64,000 nt of DNA from an uncultured Rhodospirillales bacterium (GTDB taxonomy: Bacteria; Pseudomonadota; Alphaproteobacteria; ATCC43930; CGMCC-115725), in the NCBI GenBank assembly GCA_903828515.1, contig CAIKMD010000001.1:1-64000 (forward strand). Reading direction: 5' to 3'. A model generated the notes under the pieces. It did not search any database, was not told where the DNA came from, and worked only from the letters and a program-made list of their open reading frames with translations. This document shows, in pieces, positions 1 through 8,702 of this stretch; the first letter of the stretch is position 1, and each line of letters opens with the position of its first letter. Position numbers and translations under genes: made by a program.

Positions 1-936
1 CCGTTGCTCTCGCCGTCGGACGTCGGCGATCCGAACACGATCGGTTTCGTCACGACCTCGAACGTGCGCCAGCCGCAGGTTCGCTATACCTATCTCGCGG
101 GCAGCGGCATCACCCTGTCGGGTTCGTTGGAAGCCCATCCGGATGGCGCGAAGTACATCACGCCGTCAAGCTCGACGGTGGCCACGATCGCCACGACGAT
201 GACCTTGGCGACGGTGGGTTCGTTCACATCGGATAACACCGATACGGGCGGCATCACCAACCTGCCGAGCTTCAACACCGGCATCGCCTGGGATCAACCC
301 TGGGGCCATTTGATGGCGCGCGTCGGCGTCGCTCAGGTCGAAATTCGCAATGCCACGAGCGGCACGCAGATCACCGGCACGTTCTGCGCGGCCGGCACGG
401 TTTGCGCCAACACCGGCACCAACAACTTCACCAAGTGGGGTTGGGCGGCGGAAACGGGTTTTGCCCTCAACACGTGGGGCCAGGACCAGTGGAAAGGCCT
501 CGTCAACTACACGGTCGGCACGGGCAACTGGGACTCGGACCTGGGCTCGACCGGCGGCGAAGCCTTCATCAACGGCTACACCGGCCAATACTCGCTGGTC
601 AAAGAGCTCGCAGTGGAAACCAGCTACACGCATCGGTTCAATCCGAACTGGCGCATGACGGCTGAAGTCGGCATGGGCTTCTACAACAAGCCGAGCGCCG
701 CGGCTGGCCTGACCAATACCTGCGGCACCGGCGCGGCGACGTGTAACGCTACTGCGGCCCAGTTGGCCTCGTTCGAAAAGCGGCATCTGGCGTCGCATCT
801 CGTCGGTGTCTGGGCGCCGTTGCCTGGCCTGTTCGAGATCAGCGGCCAGTGGACCCATTGGGAACGTTGGGTGCAGTCCTCCAGCACTTGGGGTTCCAGC
901 AACCAATACGGTTTGACCGCGAACTTCTACTGGTAA
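1..936 (+). CDS. outer-membrane porin, 3' part (DcaP-like)
   Basis: This is the C-terminal part (at least 311 codons) of an outer-membrane beta-barrel; the frame is open to the left edge, so the start and signal peptide lie outside. The protein alternates short amphipathic stretches rich in Gly, Thr, Trp and Tyr, as in transmembrane beta-strands, and ends in an aromatic residue (...ANFYW), the usual signal for BAM-dependent insertion. Phrases such as RQPQVRYTY resemble the DcaP/trimeric porin group of proteobacteria, but that subfamily call is from memory. It should form a diffusion channel for small, probably anionic, solutes. A strong hairpin terminator follows, so it is separate from the ABC operon on the other strand. 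Confidence 0.75.
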   Translation, partial: PLLSPSDVGDPNTIGFVTTSNVRQPQVRYTYLAGSGITLSGSLEAHPDGAKYITPSSSTVATIATTMTLATVGSFTSDNTDTGGITNLPSFNTGIAWDQPWGHLMARVGVAQVEIRNATSGTQITGTFCAAGTVCANTGTNNFTKWGWAAETGFALNTWGQDQWKGLVNYTVGTGNWDSDLGSTGGEAFINGYTGQYSLVKELAVETSYTHRFNPNWRMTAEVGMGFYNKPSAAAGLTNTCGTGAATCNATAAQLASFEKRHLASHLVGVWAPLPGLFEISGQWTHWERWVQSSSTWGSSNQYGLTANFYW

Positions 937-969
937 AGGCTCCGGCTTCGGCCGGATCCCATTCGATGA

Positions 970-998
970 CCCGCCGGCAGAAAGGCCGGCGGGTTTTT
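970..998 (+). terminator. rho-independent terminator after porin gene
   Basis: Perfect 9-bp stem CCCGCCGGC (970-978) and GCCGGCGGG (985-993) with a 6-base loop, followed by TTTTT. It lies 34 bases after the porin stop codon. The opposite-strand livF gene ends at 1011, so the hairpin may serve both genes, although the T-run favours the porin direction. Confidence 0.9.
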
Positions 999-1010
999 CT
1001 TTGACTTCAT

Positions 1011-1724
1011 TCAGGAACGGGAAACGCCCATCAGGCTCGCCAGACCTTCGGGCCGAGCCAACAAGGCGTTGCTCTCCCCGGCATGAACGATGCGCCCGCG
1101 ATCGAGAACGATTGCGCGCTCGGCAAATTCAAGCGCGATACGCGCATGCTGCTCGACCAGCAATAGGGCGAGATCGTCTTCGCGCTTCAACCGATCGAGT
1201 CCCTTCAGAACGACATCGACGATGACCGGCGCGAGCCCCTCGAGCGGCTCGTCCATCAAAAGCAGCGACGGATTGCCCATCAGCGCCCGCGCAATGGCGA
1301 GCATTTGCTGCTCGCCGCCCGACAACGCGTTGCCCCGGTTACGCCGCCGCTCCGCAAGCGAGGGAAAGAAGTCATAGACCCGTTCCCGATTCCAGCGTCC
1401 CGGCCTCGCCGCGACCAGAAGATTCTCTTCGACCGTGAGCGAGCGGAATATCTCGCGTTCCTGGGGCACGAAGCCGATGCCGAGCCGGGCGCGACGATAG
1501 GGCGGAAGCTTCGCCAGATTCGCGCCGTCAAACCCGATACTGCCGCCATGAAGCGTCGCATGCCCCATGATGGTGGCGCATAGCGTCGTCTTCCCGACGC
1601 CGTTGCGGCCAAGCACCGCCAGCGTGCCGCCGGGCGCCAGATCGAAACTCACGCCGTCGAGGACGACGGTTTCGCCGTATCCCGCGCGCAGCGCTTCGAC
1701 GTGAAGACCCAGGTGAGCGGTCAT
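1011..1724 (-). CDS. livF: branched-chain amino acid ABC transporter ATPase LivF
   Basis: 237-residue ABC ATPase, the usual LivF size. Visible motifs are Walker A GRNGVGKTT, signature LSGGEQQ, Walker B LLLMDEP and the switch histidine in LLVEQHAR. It powers import by the LivHM permease together with LivG. The start ATG (1722-1724) overlaps the livG stop by four bases (ATGA), which fixes both ends and indicates translational coupling. It is last in the operon. The family also carries amides, urea and aromatic acids, so the substrate is not certain. Confidence 0.92.
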   Translation of the reverse strand: MTAHLGLHVEALRAGYGETVVLDGVSFDLAPGGTLAVLGRNGVGKTTLCATIMGHATLHGGSIGFDGANLAKLPPYRRARLGIGFVPQEREIFRSLTVEENLLVAARPGRWNRERVYDFFPSLAERRRNRGNALSGGEQQMLAIARALMGNPSLLLMDEPLEGLAPVIVDVVLKGLDRLKREDDLALLLVEQHARIALEFAERAIVLDRGRIVHAGESNALLARPEGLASLMGVSRS

Positions 1725-2479
1725 GCGTGCGTCCGTTCGCCGAGATAGACCTCGCGCACGCGTGGATCGGCGGCGATCTCGACCGGTTCGCCCTCGACCA
1801 GAATCGCGCCCTGAACCAAGACGGTGATCCGCCGCGCCAAACGGAAGACCAGTTCCATGTCATGTTCGATGATCAAAAGTGCGATATCCGCCGGCAATCT
1901 TTCGATGACATCGATGATGGTGCCGGTTTCGCCGGACGGCACGCCCGCCGCCGGCTCGTCGAGCAACAAGACCCGTGGTTTCAGGCCCAGTGCCACCGCG
2001 ATTTCGACCAACCGCTGACGCCCGTAAGCGAGCTCGCGTACCGGCCGCAGCGCTTCGTCCGCGATGCCGAGTTGTTCCAGCAACGCATAGGCTTCCTCGA
2101 TCGCGGCGCCGCGCTTTCCGGCCGGCCGCAAGAGATCGCCCGCCACGCCTTGCCGCTCCGCCACGGCGAGGGTGACGTTCTCCAGCACCGTGAGGCCGCG
2201 AAAAAGCTGGTTGATCTGAAAGGTGCGGGCCAGGCCGCGTTTGACCCGCTGGGCCTGCGATGAGCTCGTGACGTCGTTACCCTCGATAAAGATCCGCCCG
2301 GATGACGGCTCCAAGGCACCGCTGACGAGATTGACGAAGCTGGTCTTGCCGGCGCCGTTCGGGCCGATCAGCGCATGTCGCGCGCCGCGCGCCAGACCAA
2401 AATCGATCGAACTTGCAACGTCGAGTGCGCCGAAACTCTTGCATAGACCGACGGTTTGAAGTGCCCAATCACCGCTCAT
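1721..2479 (-). CDS. livG: branched-chain amino acid ABC transporter ATPase LivG
   Basis: 252 residues from the ATG at 2477-2479 (MSGDWALQ...). The frame stays open further upstream, but that part lies over livM and is not protein-like; the chosen start overlaps the livM stop by ATGA. Walker A is GPNGAGKTS, Walker B LLLDEPAAG, and the H-loop is in LLIIEHDM. The longer insert between Walker A and the signature, and the QLFRGLTVLENV region, are typical of LivG rather than LivF. One oddity: the signature position reads LAYGRQRLVEIA, the non-canonical form normal in LivG. It pairs with LivF. Confidence 0.92.
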   Translation of the reverse strand: MSGDWALQTVGLCKSFGALDVASSIDFGLARGARHALIGPNGAGKTSFVNLVSGALEPSSGRIFIEGNDVTSSSQAQRVKRGLARTFQINQLFRGLTVLENVTLAVAERQGVAGDLLRPAGKRGAAIEEAYALLEQLGIADEALRPVRELAYGRQRLVEIAVALGLKPRVLLLDEPAAGVPSGETGTIIDVIERLPADIALLIIEHDMELVFRLARRITVLVQGAILVEGEPVEIAADPRVREVYLGERTHA

Positions 2480-3489
2480 CGCGAGCCCCGCAGCCGCCGA
2501 AGCAGCGCATCGATCAACCCAAGCACGCCACCGCGCGCGAAAGATACGATCAGCACCAGCAGCAATCCGATCCAGAAGTACCAATAAACCGGATCGATCG
2601 TGGAGAAGCGGTCCTGCGCGATCATGTAGAGCGGCACACCGACGAAGGCACCATAGAGGCGCCCAACCCCGCCGAGGATGATCATGACGAGAATCGTACC
2701 CGACAGGTCGACGCTCAGAACATTGAGTGCCACCAATTGCGTGGTCTCGGCGATCAGCGCTCCCGCCACGCCCGCCATTGCCGCCGATATCGTGTAAACG
2801 ATCAGGAGACGCGAGAATACCGGCGTGCCGATCGCATGCATGCGCGTCACATTTTCGCGAATGCCGGTCAGGGATCGGCCGAACGACGAATAGACCAGCG
2901 TTCGCGCGAAGACCCAGCCAAGAAACAATACGGCGAGCGCATACCAATAAGCCGTGTTGCCGTAGAGATCGAAGCGGAAGTAGCCGAGAACCGGCGAAAC
3001 CTCCATCCCCTGCAACCCGTCCGTGCCGCCGGTGATCGAGGTCAGCTTGTTCGCGGCTTCCTGCAGCATCACGCAGACAACCAGCGTCAGCATCAGGAGG
3101 GTCAAACCTTGGGTCCGCAGGATCACCAGGCCCGACAGCAACCCGGCAAGACCCGCAACCGCCGCCGCCGCGACCAGACCGACGACCGGCGCGCCGACGC
3201 CGTGCGCGGCAAGATAGCCGGCGGTATAGGCGCCCATGCCATAGAATGCGGCATGCCCCAGGGTGACGATGCCCGCATAGCCCAACACCAGATCGGCCGA
3301 AAGCCCGAACAATGTCGTCGCCAGAACCTGCGCGCCGAGCGCCAGGTAATCGGGAAAGACGAAATAGACGCCGATCGCGATCACCCAGGGCAATAGTTCC
3401 ATCGGCCGCAAGCGGTGACGCCGGGCAAAAACCTCGATGGCGCTTTTCGCGCCGGCGCCTCGCGATGGTTCGGGCCTCGAAATCGTCAT
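2476..3489 (-). CDS. livM: branched-chain amino acid ABC transporter permease LivM
   Basis: 337-residue integral membrane permease with about eight to nine hydrophobic helices and the family's GYAGIVTLGHAAFYGMGAY block near residues 68-87. It has the late EAA-like loop IRENVTRMHAIG, where the ATPase docks. It forms the inner-membrane channel with LivH. It lies 22 bases downstream of the FkbM-type gene and overlaps livG by four bases. Confidence 0.92.
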   Translation of the reverse strand: MTISRPEPSRGAGAKSAIEVFARRHRLRPMELLPWVIAIGVYFVFPDYLALGAQVLATTLFGLSADLVLGYAGIVTLGHAAFYGMGAYTAGYLAAHGVGAPVVGLVAAAAVAGLAGLLSGLVILRTQGLTLLMLTLVVCVMLQEAANKLTSITGGTDGLQGMEVSPVLGYFRFDLYGNTAYWYALAVLFLGWVFARTLVYSSFGRSLTGIRENVTRMHAIGTPVFSRLLIVYTISAAMAGVAGALIAETTQLVALNVLSVDLSGTILVMIILGGVGRLYGAFVGVPLYMIAQDRFSTIDPVYWYFWIGLLLVLIVSFARGGVLGLIDALLRRLRGSR

Positions 3490-3511
3490 GAGCGCATCCG
3501 GCGCAATGCGA

Positions 3512-4966
3512 TCATGGCATCACCGAACGTCCCGCCCACAGGCCAGGATTGAGGTTATCGGGCGTCTCCAGCGCGAGAATCGGCGCGGCCATCAACGCCG
3601 CTTGCCGCCCGTCGCGGATAAGCTGCAACTGCCGGCGCCGCTCGATGGCGGGACTGGCAAACGGCGTGGTCAACAGCCATTGGCGAATTTGACGGTTTTT
3701 CGGTTGAGCCGACTCGTAGGCGCTCGAATAGGTCTGCATCAACTCCAAGGCTTCAAAGCTGGCGGCGAGAAACCATTGGCGCGCCGCAGCGCCGGGATCG
3801 ATCGCATCGTACCGCGCGAGAGCGGGGAAAAACGGCTCGACAGGCGGCTGATCGCCACCCTCGATCACCACACGAAGCCGGGTCAGCGTGTCGACCGCGA
3901 GTGCCCGTTGGCCTGCCTCGGCCGCGATACGCGCGAGGCTGGAAAGTCGTTCGATGCCCGACGTGTCGTCGCGCGCCGCATCCCGCGCTTCGGCCAAAGC
4001 CTGACACAACGCCGCGTAACGTTGACCCGGCGAGACCCGCGGATCACGCCACATCGCATAGGCGTCGAGCGCGCGCTCGTAAGCCCCGCCCTGAAAGGCG
4101 AGTGAGCCCATCGACGAGGCATAGGCTTGCGAGCGAAAGAGCGAAAGCCCGGCGCCCGCGATCGCGACCGGCGCGGCCTCCACTTGCGGCACCAGGAGGC
4201 CCGATGCGCCAAGCTGCGTCGCCCGATCCGGCTTGCAGGCAAACAAGTTGAACTCGAAGGGGTCCAACACGTCATTCTCGACGACCGGGACGAGCAAGGC
4301 GTCGGGTCCGATCAGCCGATAGATACCATAGCCCAGGCGATGCAGGCGTTCGCCGAGCACGGCAGCACTGCCATCGTCGTTCTTGTTGTTGATCTCGAAC
4401 ATGACGAGCGGCGATTGATCGACAAAAAATCGTTCCCCCGCCTCGACAATTCTCATTTCCTCTCCCTCGGCGTCGATCTTCACGAAGTCCATCGCAATCC
4501 CGTTCGATGATGGAAACTGGCGATCGAGCGTCGATACCGTCACTTCTTCGGTCACTGAACCATCCGTCGCTTCGAAACGCGTGAACGAGTTCATTTCAGA
4601 GTTCGGATAGGTATAGAAAATGTCCGTCCCTTCATGATCCGACAAGGCGAGCGTCCGCAGGTCGAGATTGTCGAGACCGTTTCTCGCGATGCTCCGTCGC
4701 AGCATGGTTGCTGTGGCCGCCACGGGTTCGAAAGCCCAGACCCGGCCGCCCGGCCGAACCGCCTTGGCCATCGACAGCGCATACACCCCATGATTGGCGC
4801 CGATATCGATCGCGCACATGCCGGACCTCAGAAAGCGGCGGACAAAGCCGATCTCCTTTTCGAACCAATCCTCCTGCTCGAGCAAAACATAGGTCGTCAG
4901 ATTCGCGGGCGTTGGCGCCACATTGACCCAGACGTCGCCCTTTATGCGGATGTAATAGTCGCTCAT
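3512..4966 (-). CDS. FkbM-family SAM-dependent methyltransferase inside the liv operon
   Basis: 484 residues from the ATG at 4964-4966, which overlaps the livH stop (ATGA). Ten further codons are open upstream, but the overlap start is the better one. Residues about 45-220 are an FkbM methyltransferase domain: motif I AIDIGANHGVYAL (about 52-64), acidic motif FEP, and the family's KIDAEGEE. FkbM enzymes O-methylate sugars or polyketide hydroxyls using S-adenosylmethionine. Residues about 255-484 form a separate helical region rich in Ala, Arg and Gln that I do not recognise. It has no signal peptide or membrane segment. Translational coupling to a transporter permease is unusual for this family; the acceptor is unknown. 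Confidence 0.8.
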   Translation of the reverse strand: MSDYYIRIKGDVWVNVAPTPANLTTYVLLEQEDWFEKEIGFVRRFLRSGMCAIDIGANHGVYALSMAKAVRPGGRVWAFEPVAATATMLRRSIARNGLDNLDLRTLALSDHEGTDIFYTYPNSEMNSFTRFEATDGSVTEEVTVSTLDRQFPSSNGIAMDFVKIDAEGEEMRIVEAGERFFVDQSPLVMFEINNKNDDGSAAVLGERLHRLGYGIYRLIGPDALLVPVVENDVLDPFEFNLFACKPDRATQLGASGLLVPQVEAAPVAIAGAGLSLFRSQAYASSMGSLAFQGGAYERALDAYAMWRDPRVSPGQRYAALCQALAEARDAARDDTSGIERLSSLARIAAEAGQRALAVDTLTRLRVVIEGGDQPPVEPFFPALARYDAIDPGAAARQWFLAASFEALELMQTYSSAYESAQPKNRQIRQWLLTTPFASPAIERRRQLQLIRDGRQAALMAAPILALETPDNLNPGLWAGRSVMP

Positions 4967-5835
4967 GCGTGCCCGAACAGGCCGCGCGGCTTCCACAGCA
5001 GAATCACCAAGGTCAACGCATAGATGAAGAAGGCGCCGAACTCGGGCAGCAAGTACTTGAAGCCGGTATCCGATACACCCAGAAGAAGCGCGGCGAAGAA
5101 TGGGCCCCGAATCGTGCCGAGACCGCCGACCGCGACGACGATCAGGAAATAGACCAGGTGCTCGAGCGCATAGGCCGGGTCGATCGCAAGAATTTCGGCG
5201 CCGATGCTGCCGCCCAAAGCCGCCAATCCCGACCCGAGCGCGAAGGCCAGCGTGAACAGAGTCGACGTATCGATGCCGACCGATTGCGCCATGCGACGAT
5301 TATCGACCGCCGCGCGGATGCGCGCGCCGAACCGCGTGCGCTCGAGACCCAGCCACAGTACCGTCACCATCACCGCGCCGCTCACGATCAGGAAGGTGCG
5401 ATACGTGGGAAAGGTGCGAAAGCCGAAATCGAGTTGTCCGCTCAACGCCGCCGGCGGATAGAAGGGCTGCGCCGTCGGTCCCCAGAAATACTTGGCGACC
5501 GCCATCGACATGAAGACGAGGCCCATCGTCATCAGCACCTGATCGAGTTCGTCAGCGCCGTAGAGCGGGCGATAGAGGAGCCGTTCGAGCACGACCCCGA
5601 GCGCCGCCCCCGCGAGCGTCGCCCCGATCACCGCAATCGGAAACGGCACGCCGTAGCGAACCATGAGCGTCGACATCGTGTAACCGCCGGCGGCCGCGAA
5701 CACGCCGTGGGCGAGATTGACGAAGCCCATCAGCCCCATCGTCACCGACAGGCCGACCGATACGAGATACAGCACCATGGCGAAGGCGACGCCGTGGAAG
5801 GCGATGCTGACGAAAGCGGAAAGTGCGGCGTCCAT
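4963..5835 (-). CDS. livH: branched-chain amino acid ABC transporter permease LivH
   Basis: 290-residue permease with about eight hydrophobic helices and family blocks GLMGFVNLAHGVFAAAGGY (about 33-51), VLERLLYRPLYG and the EAA-type loop GARIRAAVDNRRMAQSVGID. It partners LivM in the inner membrane. It follows the substrate-binding protein gene by 42 bases and is coupled by ATGA to the methyltransferase gene downstream. Confidence 0.93.
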   Translation of the reverse strand: MDAALSAFVSIAFHGVAFAMVLYLVSVGLSVTMGLMGFVNLAHGVFAAAGGYTMSTLMVRYGVPFPIAVIGATLAGAALGVVLERLLYRPLYGADELDQVLMTMGLVFMSMAVAKYFWGPTAQPFYPPAALSGQLDFGFRTFPTYRTFLIVSGAVMVTVLWLGLERTRFGARIRAAVDNRRMAQSVGIDTSTLFTLAFALGSGLAALGGSIGAEILAIDPAYALEHLVYFLIVVAVGGLGTIRGPFFAALLLGVSDTGFKYLLPEFGAFFIYALTLVILLWKPRGLFGHA

Positions 5836-5877
5836 CGATAAGCCTTTAAGCGCGACGGGAGCCGCGGCAGAACCCGC

Positions 5878-7083
5878 TTATTTCGGCGGGTTCGCCTCTT
5901 TCCACGGATCCTTCACATTGGGAATGGTGTCGAACTCGACATTGGCAAGCTTGCCGTTCACCATCTCGCCGCGGCGGATATAGACGTTCTCGATCACGTC
6001 GCGCGTCGCCGGATCGATCGCCAGAGGACCACGCGGGCTATCATCCGTCTTCCAGTTCGACAGAATCTTCATCGCCTGTTCGCCGTCGAATTTGCCGCCG
6101 GTCTGCTTGATCACGTCGAAGATGGCATGCATGCCATCCCAGCCCTGCACCGACATGAAATCGGGAATCGGGCCGGCGCCGTAGGCCGATTGCCAGGCAT
6201 TGATGAAAATCTGATTCGAGGCGCGGGTCGCCGCGTTGGAATAGGTGCCGGCACTGACGATACCCTCGGCGACCTTGCCCATGTTCGGCAGTTCCTCGTC
6301 GAGCATGACGTCCTGGGTGGTCACCAGCGTGACCCCCGCCTGTTTGAGGCCGAGATCGTTCCACGCCTTCATCACCGCCGTGGCATCCTTCCCGGCCGGC
6401 ACGAAGATGAACGCGACGTCGGGTTTGCTGTCTTTGATCTTCTGGATATACGGCACGTAATCCGGCGTCGGAAACGGGATGCGGACCTTATCGACCATCG
6501 TCCCGCCACCCTTGGTGAACGCCGTGGTGAAACCGCCCTCGGCGTCATAGCCCGGCGCGTAATCGCTGACCGCGGAATAGCCCTTCTTCCAGCCCTGCTT
6601 CGCCGCCCATTGTCCGATCGGCGAGGCGACCAGCCAGAGGGTAAAGCTGGTGCGGATGATGTAAGGCGAGAGGCGCGTGATCGGCGCACCTGCCGCATTC
6701 ATGATGATGAACGGTATTTTTGCTTCGGTCGCGACCGGCGCGATCGCGGCGGCATTAGGCGACCACACCACCCCGGCGAGGAAATTGACGTGCTCGCGCG
6801 TTACGAGTTCCTGCGCCAAACGCTTGGCGACATCGGGATTGGCGCCGGTATCGTCGCGATAAATGAGCGTGACCTTGACGCCCGCGGGCAGATCCTTGGT
6901 GTGTTCCTTGACGTAGAGATCGATGCCCTTGTTCATTTCGTCGCCCGGTTGCGACGTGGGACCCGACAAGGTGGAGATCACGCCGATCTTGATTTCGGTC
7001 TGCGCCAGCGCGGGTGGCACCAGCAAGACGAGACTCAACAGCGCGCCGGCCAGCGCTCCATGAAATTTCGCGTTTGTCGTCAT
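5878..7083 (-). CDS. ABC transporter periplasmic substrate-binding protein (LivK/J type)
   Basis: 401 residues. An N-terminal signal peptide (positively charged start, then GALAGALLSLVLLVPPALA) is probably cleaved after ALA near residue 27. The mature part begins EIKIGVISTLSGPTSQPG, the type I periplasmic binding fold of the leucine/amide-binding group. It would capture the substrate and deliver it to LivHM. It is first in the operon, with a good promoter at 7138-7166 and a purine-rich ribosome site (GGAGGGGGAG) before the ATG. The substrate cannot be read from sequence; relatives bind branched-chain amino acids, amides or aromatic acids. Confidence 0.85.
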   Translation of the reverse strand: MTTNAKFHGALAGALLSLVLLVPPALAQTEIKIGVISTLSGPTSQPGDEMNKGIDLYVKEHTKDLPAGVKVTLIYRDDTGANPDVAKRLAQELVTREHVNFLAGVVWSPNAAAIAPVATEAKIPFIIMNAAGAPITRLSPYIIRTSFTLWLVASPIGQWAAKQGWKKGYSAVSDYAPGYDAEGGFTTAFTKGGGTMVDKVRIPFPTPDYVPYIQKIKDSKPDVAFIFVPAGKDATAVMKAWNDLGLKQAGVTLVTTQDVMLDEELPNMGKVAEGIVSAGTYSNAATRASNQIFINAWQSAYGAGPIPDFMSVQGWDGMHAIFDVIKQTGGKFDGEQAMKILSNWKTDDSPRGPLAIDPATRDVIENVYIRRGEMVNGKLANVEFDTIPNVKDPWKEANPPK

Positions 7084-7137
7084 GATGTTTCTCCCCCTCC
7101 GTCGCCCGGTCGTGATCCGGTGCGATTGGTACGAGAC

Positions 7138-7166
7138 ACTATAAGGAGGGGTCGGAAGCGAGGCAA
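7138..7166 (-). promoter_or_regulatory. sigma70-type promoter of the liv operon
   Basis: On the minus strand, TTGCCT (7161-7166) and TATAGT (7138-7143) are separated by exactly 17 bases, about 55 bases before the ATG of the substrate-binding protein gene. Five of six bases match the -10 consensus and four of six the -35 consensus. Confidence 0.6.
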
Positions 7167-7212
7167 TTCGCCGCCCGGGGACCGAGGCCGCGCGCCCGAA
7201 AGGCCGCAGGGG

Positions 7213-7374
7213 TCAGACGACCAGATCGATCAGACGACCGCGGCCGATCGTGGCCGGGGCGAGCCAGGTCTGCGCCCGCGTCGCGGACGGCGCGGCTTCG
7301 CGGGGCTGCGGGCGCGGGGTTGCCGCGTCGGCCGCGAGCGCCTCGAGGATCGATGATCCCGCCGCGATCTGCAT
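7213..7374 (-). CDS. small hypothetical protein, 53 residues
   Basis: An open frame of 53 codons from ATG (7372-7374) to TGA (7213-7215). The product is Ala/Pro/Arg-rich, begins MQIAAGSSILEAL and ends RGRLIDLVV. A GGAAGG-like sequence sits upstream of the ATG and an AT-rich stretch (7375-7480) could hold its promoter. The amphipathic N-terminus and RGxLIDLV end resemble small conserved alphaproteobacterial proteins of unknown role, but I cannot name a family. It lies between pgk and the liv operon, on their strand. Chance is possible in such GC-rich DNA. Confidence 0.4.
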   Translation of the reverse strand: MQIAAGSSILEALAADAATPRPQPREAAPSATRAQTWLAPATIGRGRLIDLVV

Positions 7375-7485
7375 GGTTAAAAGCGCCTTCCGTCTAAGAA
7401 CGCTAAAAACCTATCTTCTTCTGAAGGTTAGTACAAGATTAACGTGGCGGTTGGTTAACGTCCACGCGACCTTTCAGACGGCATT

Positions 7486-8682
7486 TTAGCCGTATTTGAG
7501 GGCCTTCACGCCGGGCAGTTCGCGGCCTTCGAGCCATTCGAGAAAGGCCCCGCCGGCCGCGGAGGCATAGCTCAACCGATCGACCACGCCGGCCTGGGTC
7601 AAGGCAGCCAGCGTGTCGCCGCCGCCCGCGACACTCATCAATTCGCCGGCACCGGTCAATTCGGCCACGTTGCGCGCGATCGCGTTGGTGCCCGCGTCGA
7701 AGGGCTTCACCTCAAACGCGCCGACCGGCCCGTTCCACACCAACGTCTTGCACTGGGCGAGCTTTGCCGCGATCACCTGAACGGAGGCGGGACCGATATC
7801 GAGCATCATCTTGTCCGCCGGCACGTGATCGACCGAAACGACCGAGGTCGTCGTGCCTGCTTTCAGTTCCGTCGCCACCACCGCATCGACCGGTAGGATC
7901 AGCTCGCAAGAAGCGGTCTTGGCCTTCGCGAACAGGGCGCGCCCGGTGTCGAGCATATCCCGCTCGACCAGCGAGCGACCGACATCAAGACCCTTGGCGA
8001 GCAACATCGTATTCGCCATCGCGCCACCGATGATCAGCACCTGAACCTTGGTGACGAGAAAATCCAGGAGTTGGAGCTTAGTCGACACTTTCGATCCGGC
8101 GACGATGGCCGCCACCGGGCGCTCCGGCGTTTCGAGCGCGGCTTGCAGCGCGCGTAATTCGGCCTCCATCAAGCGTCCCGCCGCACTGGGCAGCAGATGC
8201 GCGATGGCCTCGGTCGAAGCATGGGCGCGATGCGCGGTCGAGAAAGCATCGTTGACATAGATATCGCCGAGCGCCGCGAGTTCCTTTGCGAAGGCCGGAT
8301 CGTTCTTTTCCTCGCCGGCATGGAAACGAAGGTTCTCCAGCAGCAGCACGTCGCCCGGCGCCAATTTCTCGACCGCTTGCCGCACGGCGGCACCGATACA
8401 ATCGGACACGAAGGCGACGTTGCGACCGATCGCCTGGCCCAATGGCTCGACGAGTGGTTTCAGCGACAGCGCCGGATCGACACCGTCCTTAGGCCGGCCG
8501 AAATGCGACATCACGACGACACGGGCACCCCGGTCGGCCAGTTCACGGATCGTCGGCGCCAGGCGCGTGACGCGTGTCGCGTCGACGACCCGGCCATCAT
8601 GCACGGGGACATTAAGGTCGGCACGGACCAGCACTCGCTTGCCGCGAACCTCGATGTCGTCGAGGGTGTGAAAAACTGCCAT
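7486..8682 (-). CDS. pgk: phosphoglycerate kinase
   Basis: 398 residues, full length. It makes ATP from 1,3-bisphosphoglycerate and ADP in glycolysis, or runs in reverse in gluconeogenesis. Visible motifs are the substrate-binding RADLNVP near residue 20, SHFGRP near 60, LLENLRFHAGEEKND, the hinge KVSTKLQLL and the C-terminal nucleotide loop AGGGDTLAAL. Elsewhere the hinge usually begins GGAKVS; here it reads AGSKVS, a mild variant. It lies 20 bases after the DUF1178 gene, at the end of the comF-grxC-nitrilase-DUF1178 run and probably co-transcribed with it. Confidence 0.97.
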   Translation of the reverse strand: MAVFHTLDDIEVRGKRVLVRADLNVPVHDGRVVDATRVTRLAPTIRELADRGARVVVMSHFGRPKDGVDPALSLKPLVEPLGQAIGRNVAFVSDCIGAAVRQAVEKLAPGDVLLLENLRFHAGEEKNDPAFAKELAALGDIYVNDAFSTAHRAHASTEAIAHLLPSAAGRLMEAELRALQAALETPERPVAAIVAGSKVSTKLQLLDFLVTKVQVLIIGGAMANTMLLAKGLDVGRSLVERDMLDTGRALFAKAKTASCELILPVDAVVATELKAGTTTSVVSVDHVPADKMMLDIGPASVQVIAAKLAQCKTLVWNGPVGAFEVKPFDAGTNAIARNVAELTGAGELMSVAGGGDTLAALTQAGVVDRLSYASAAGGAFLEWLEGRELPGVKALKYG

Positions 8683-8702
8683 CGGATACGATTTTCTAGG
8701 CT

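Noticed and set aside
2480-2947. N-terminal extension of the livG frame over livM
   Set aside because: The livG start at 2479 overlaps the livM stop by ATGA and begins the family sequence; the extension reads livM in another frame.
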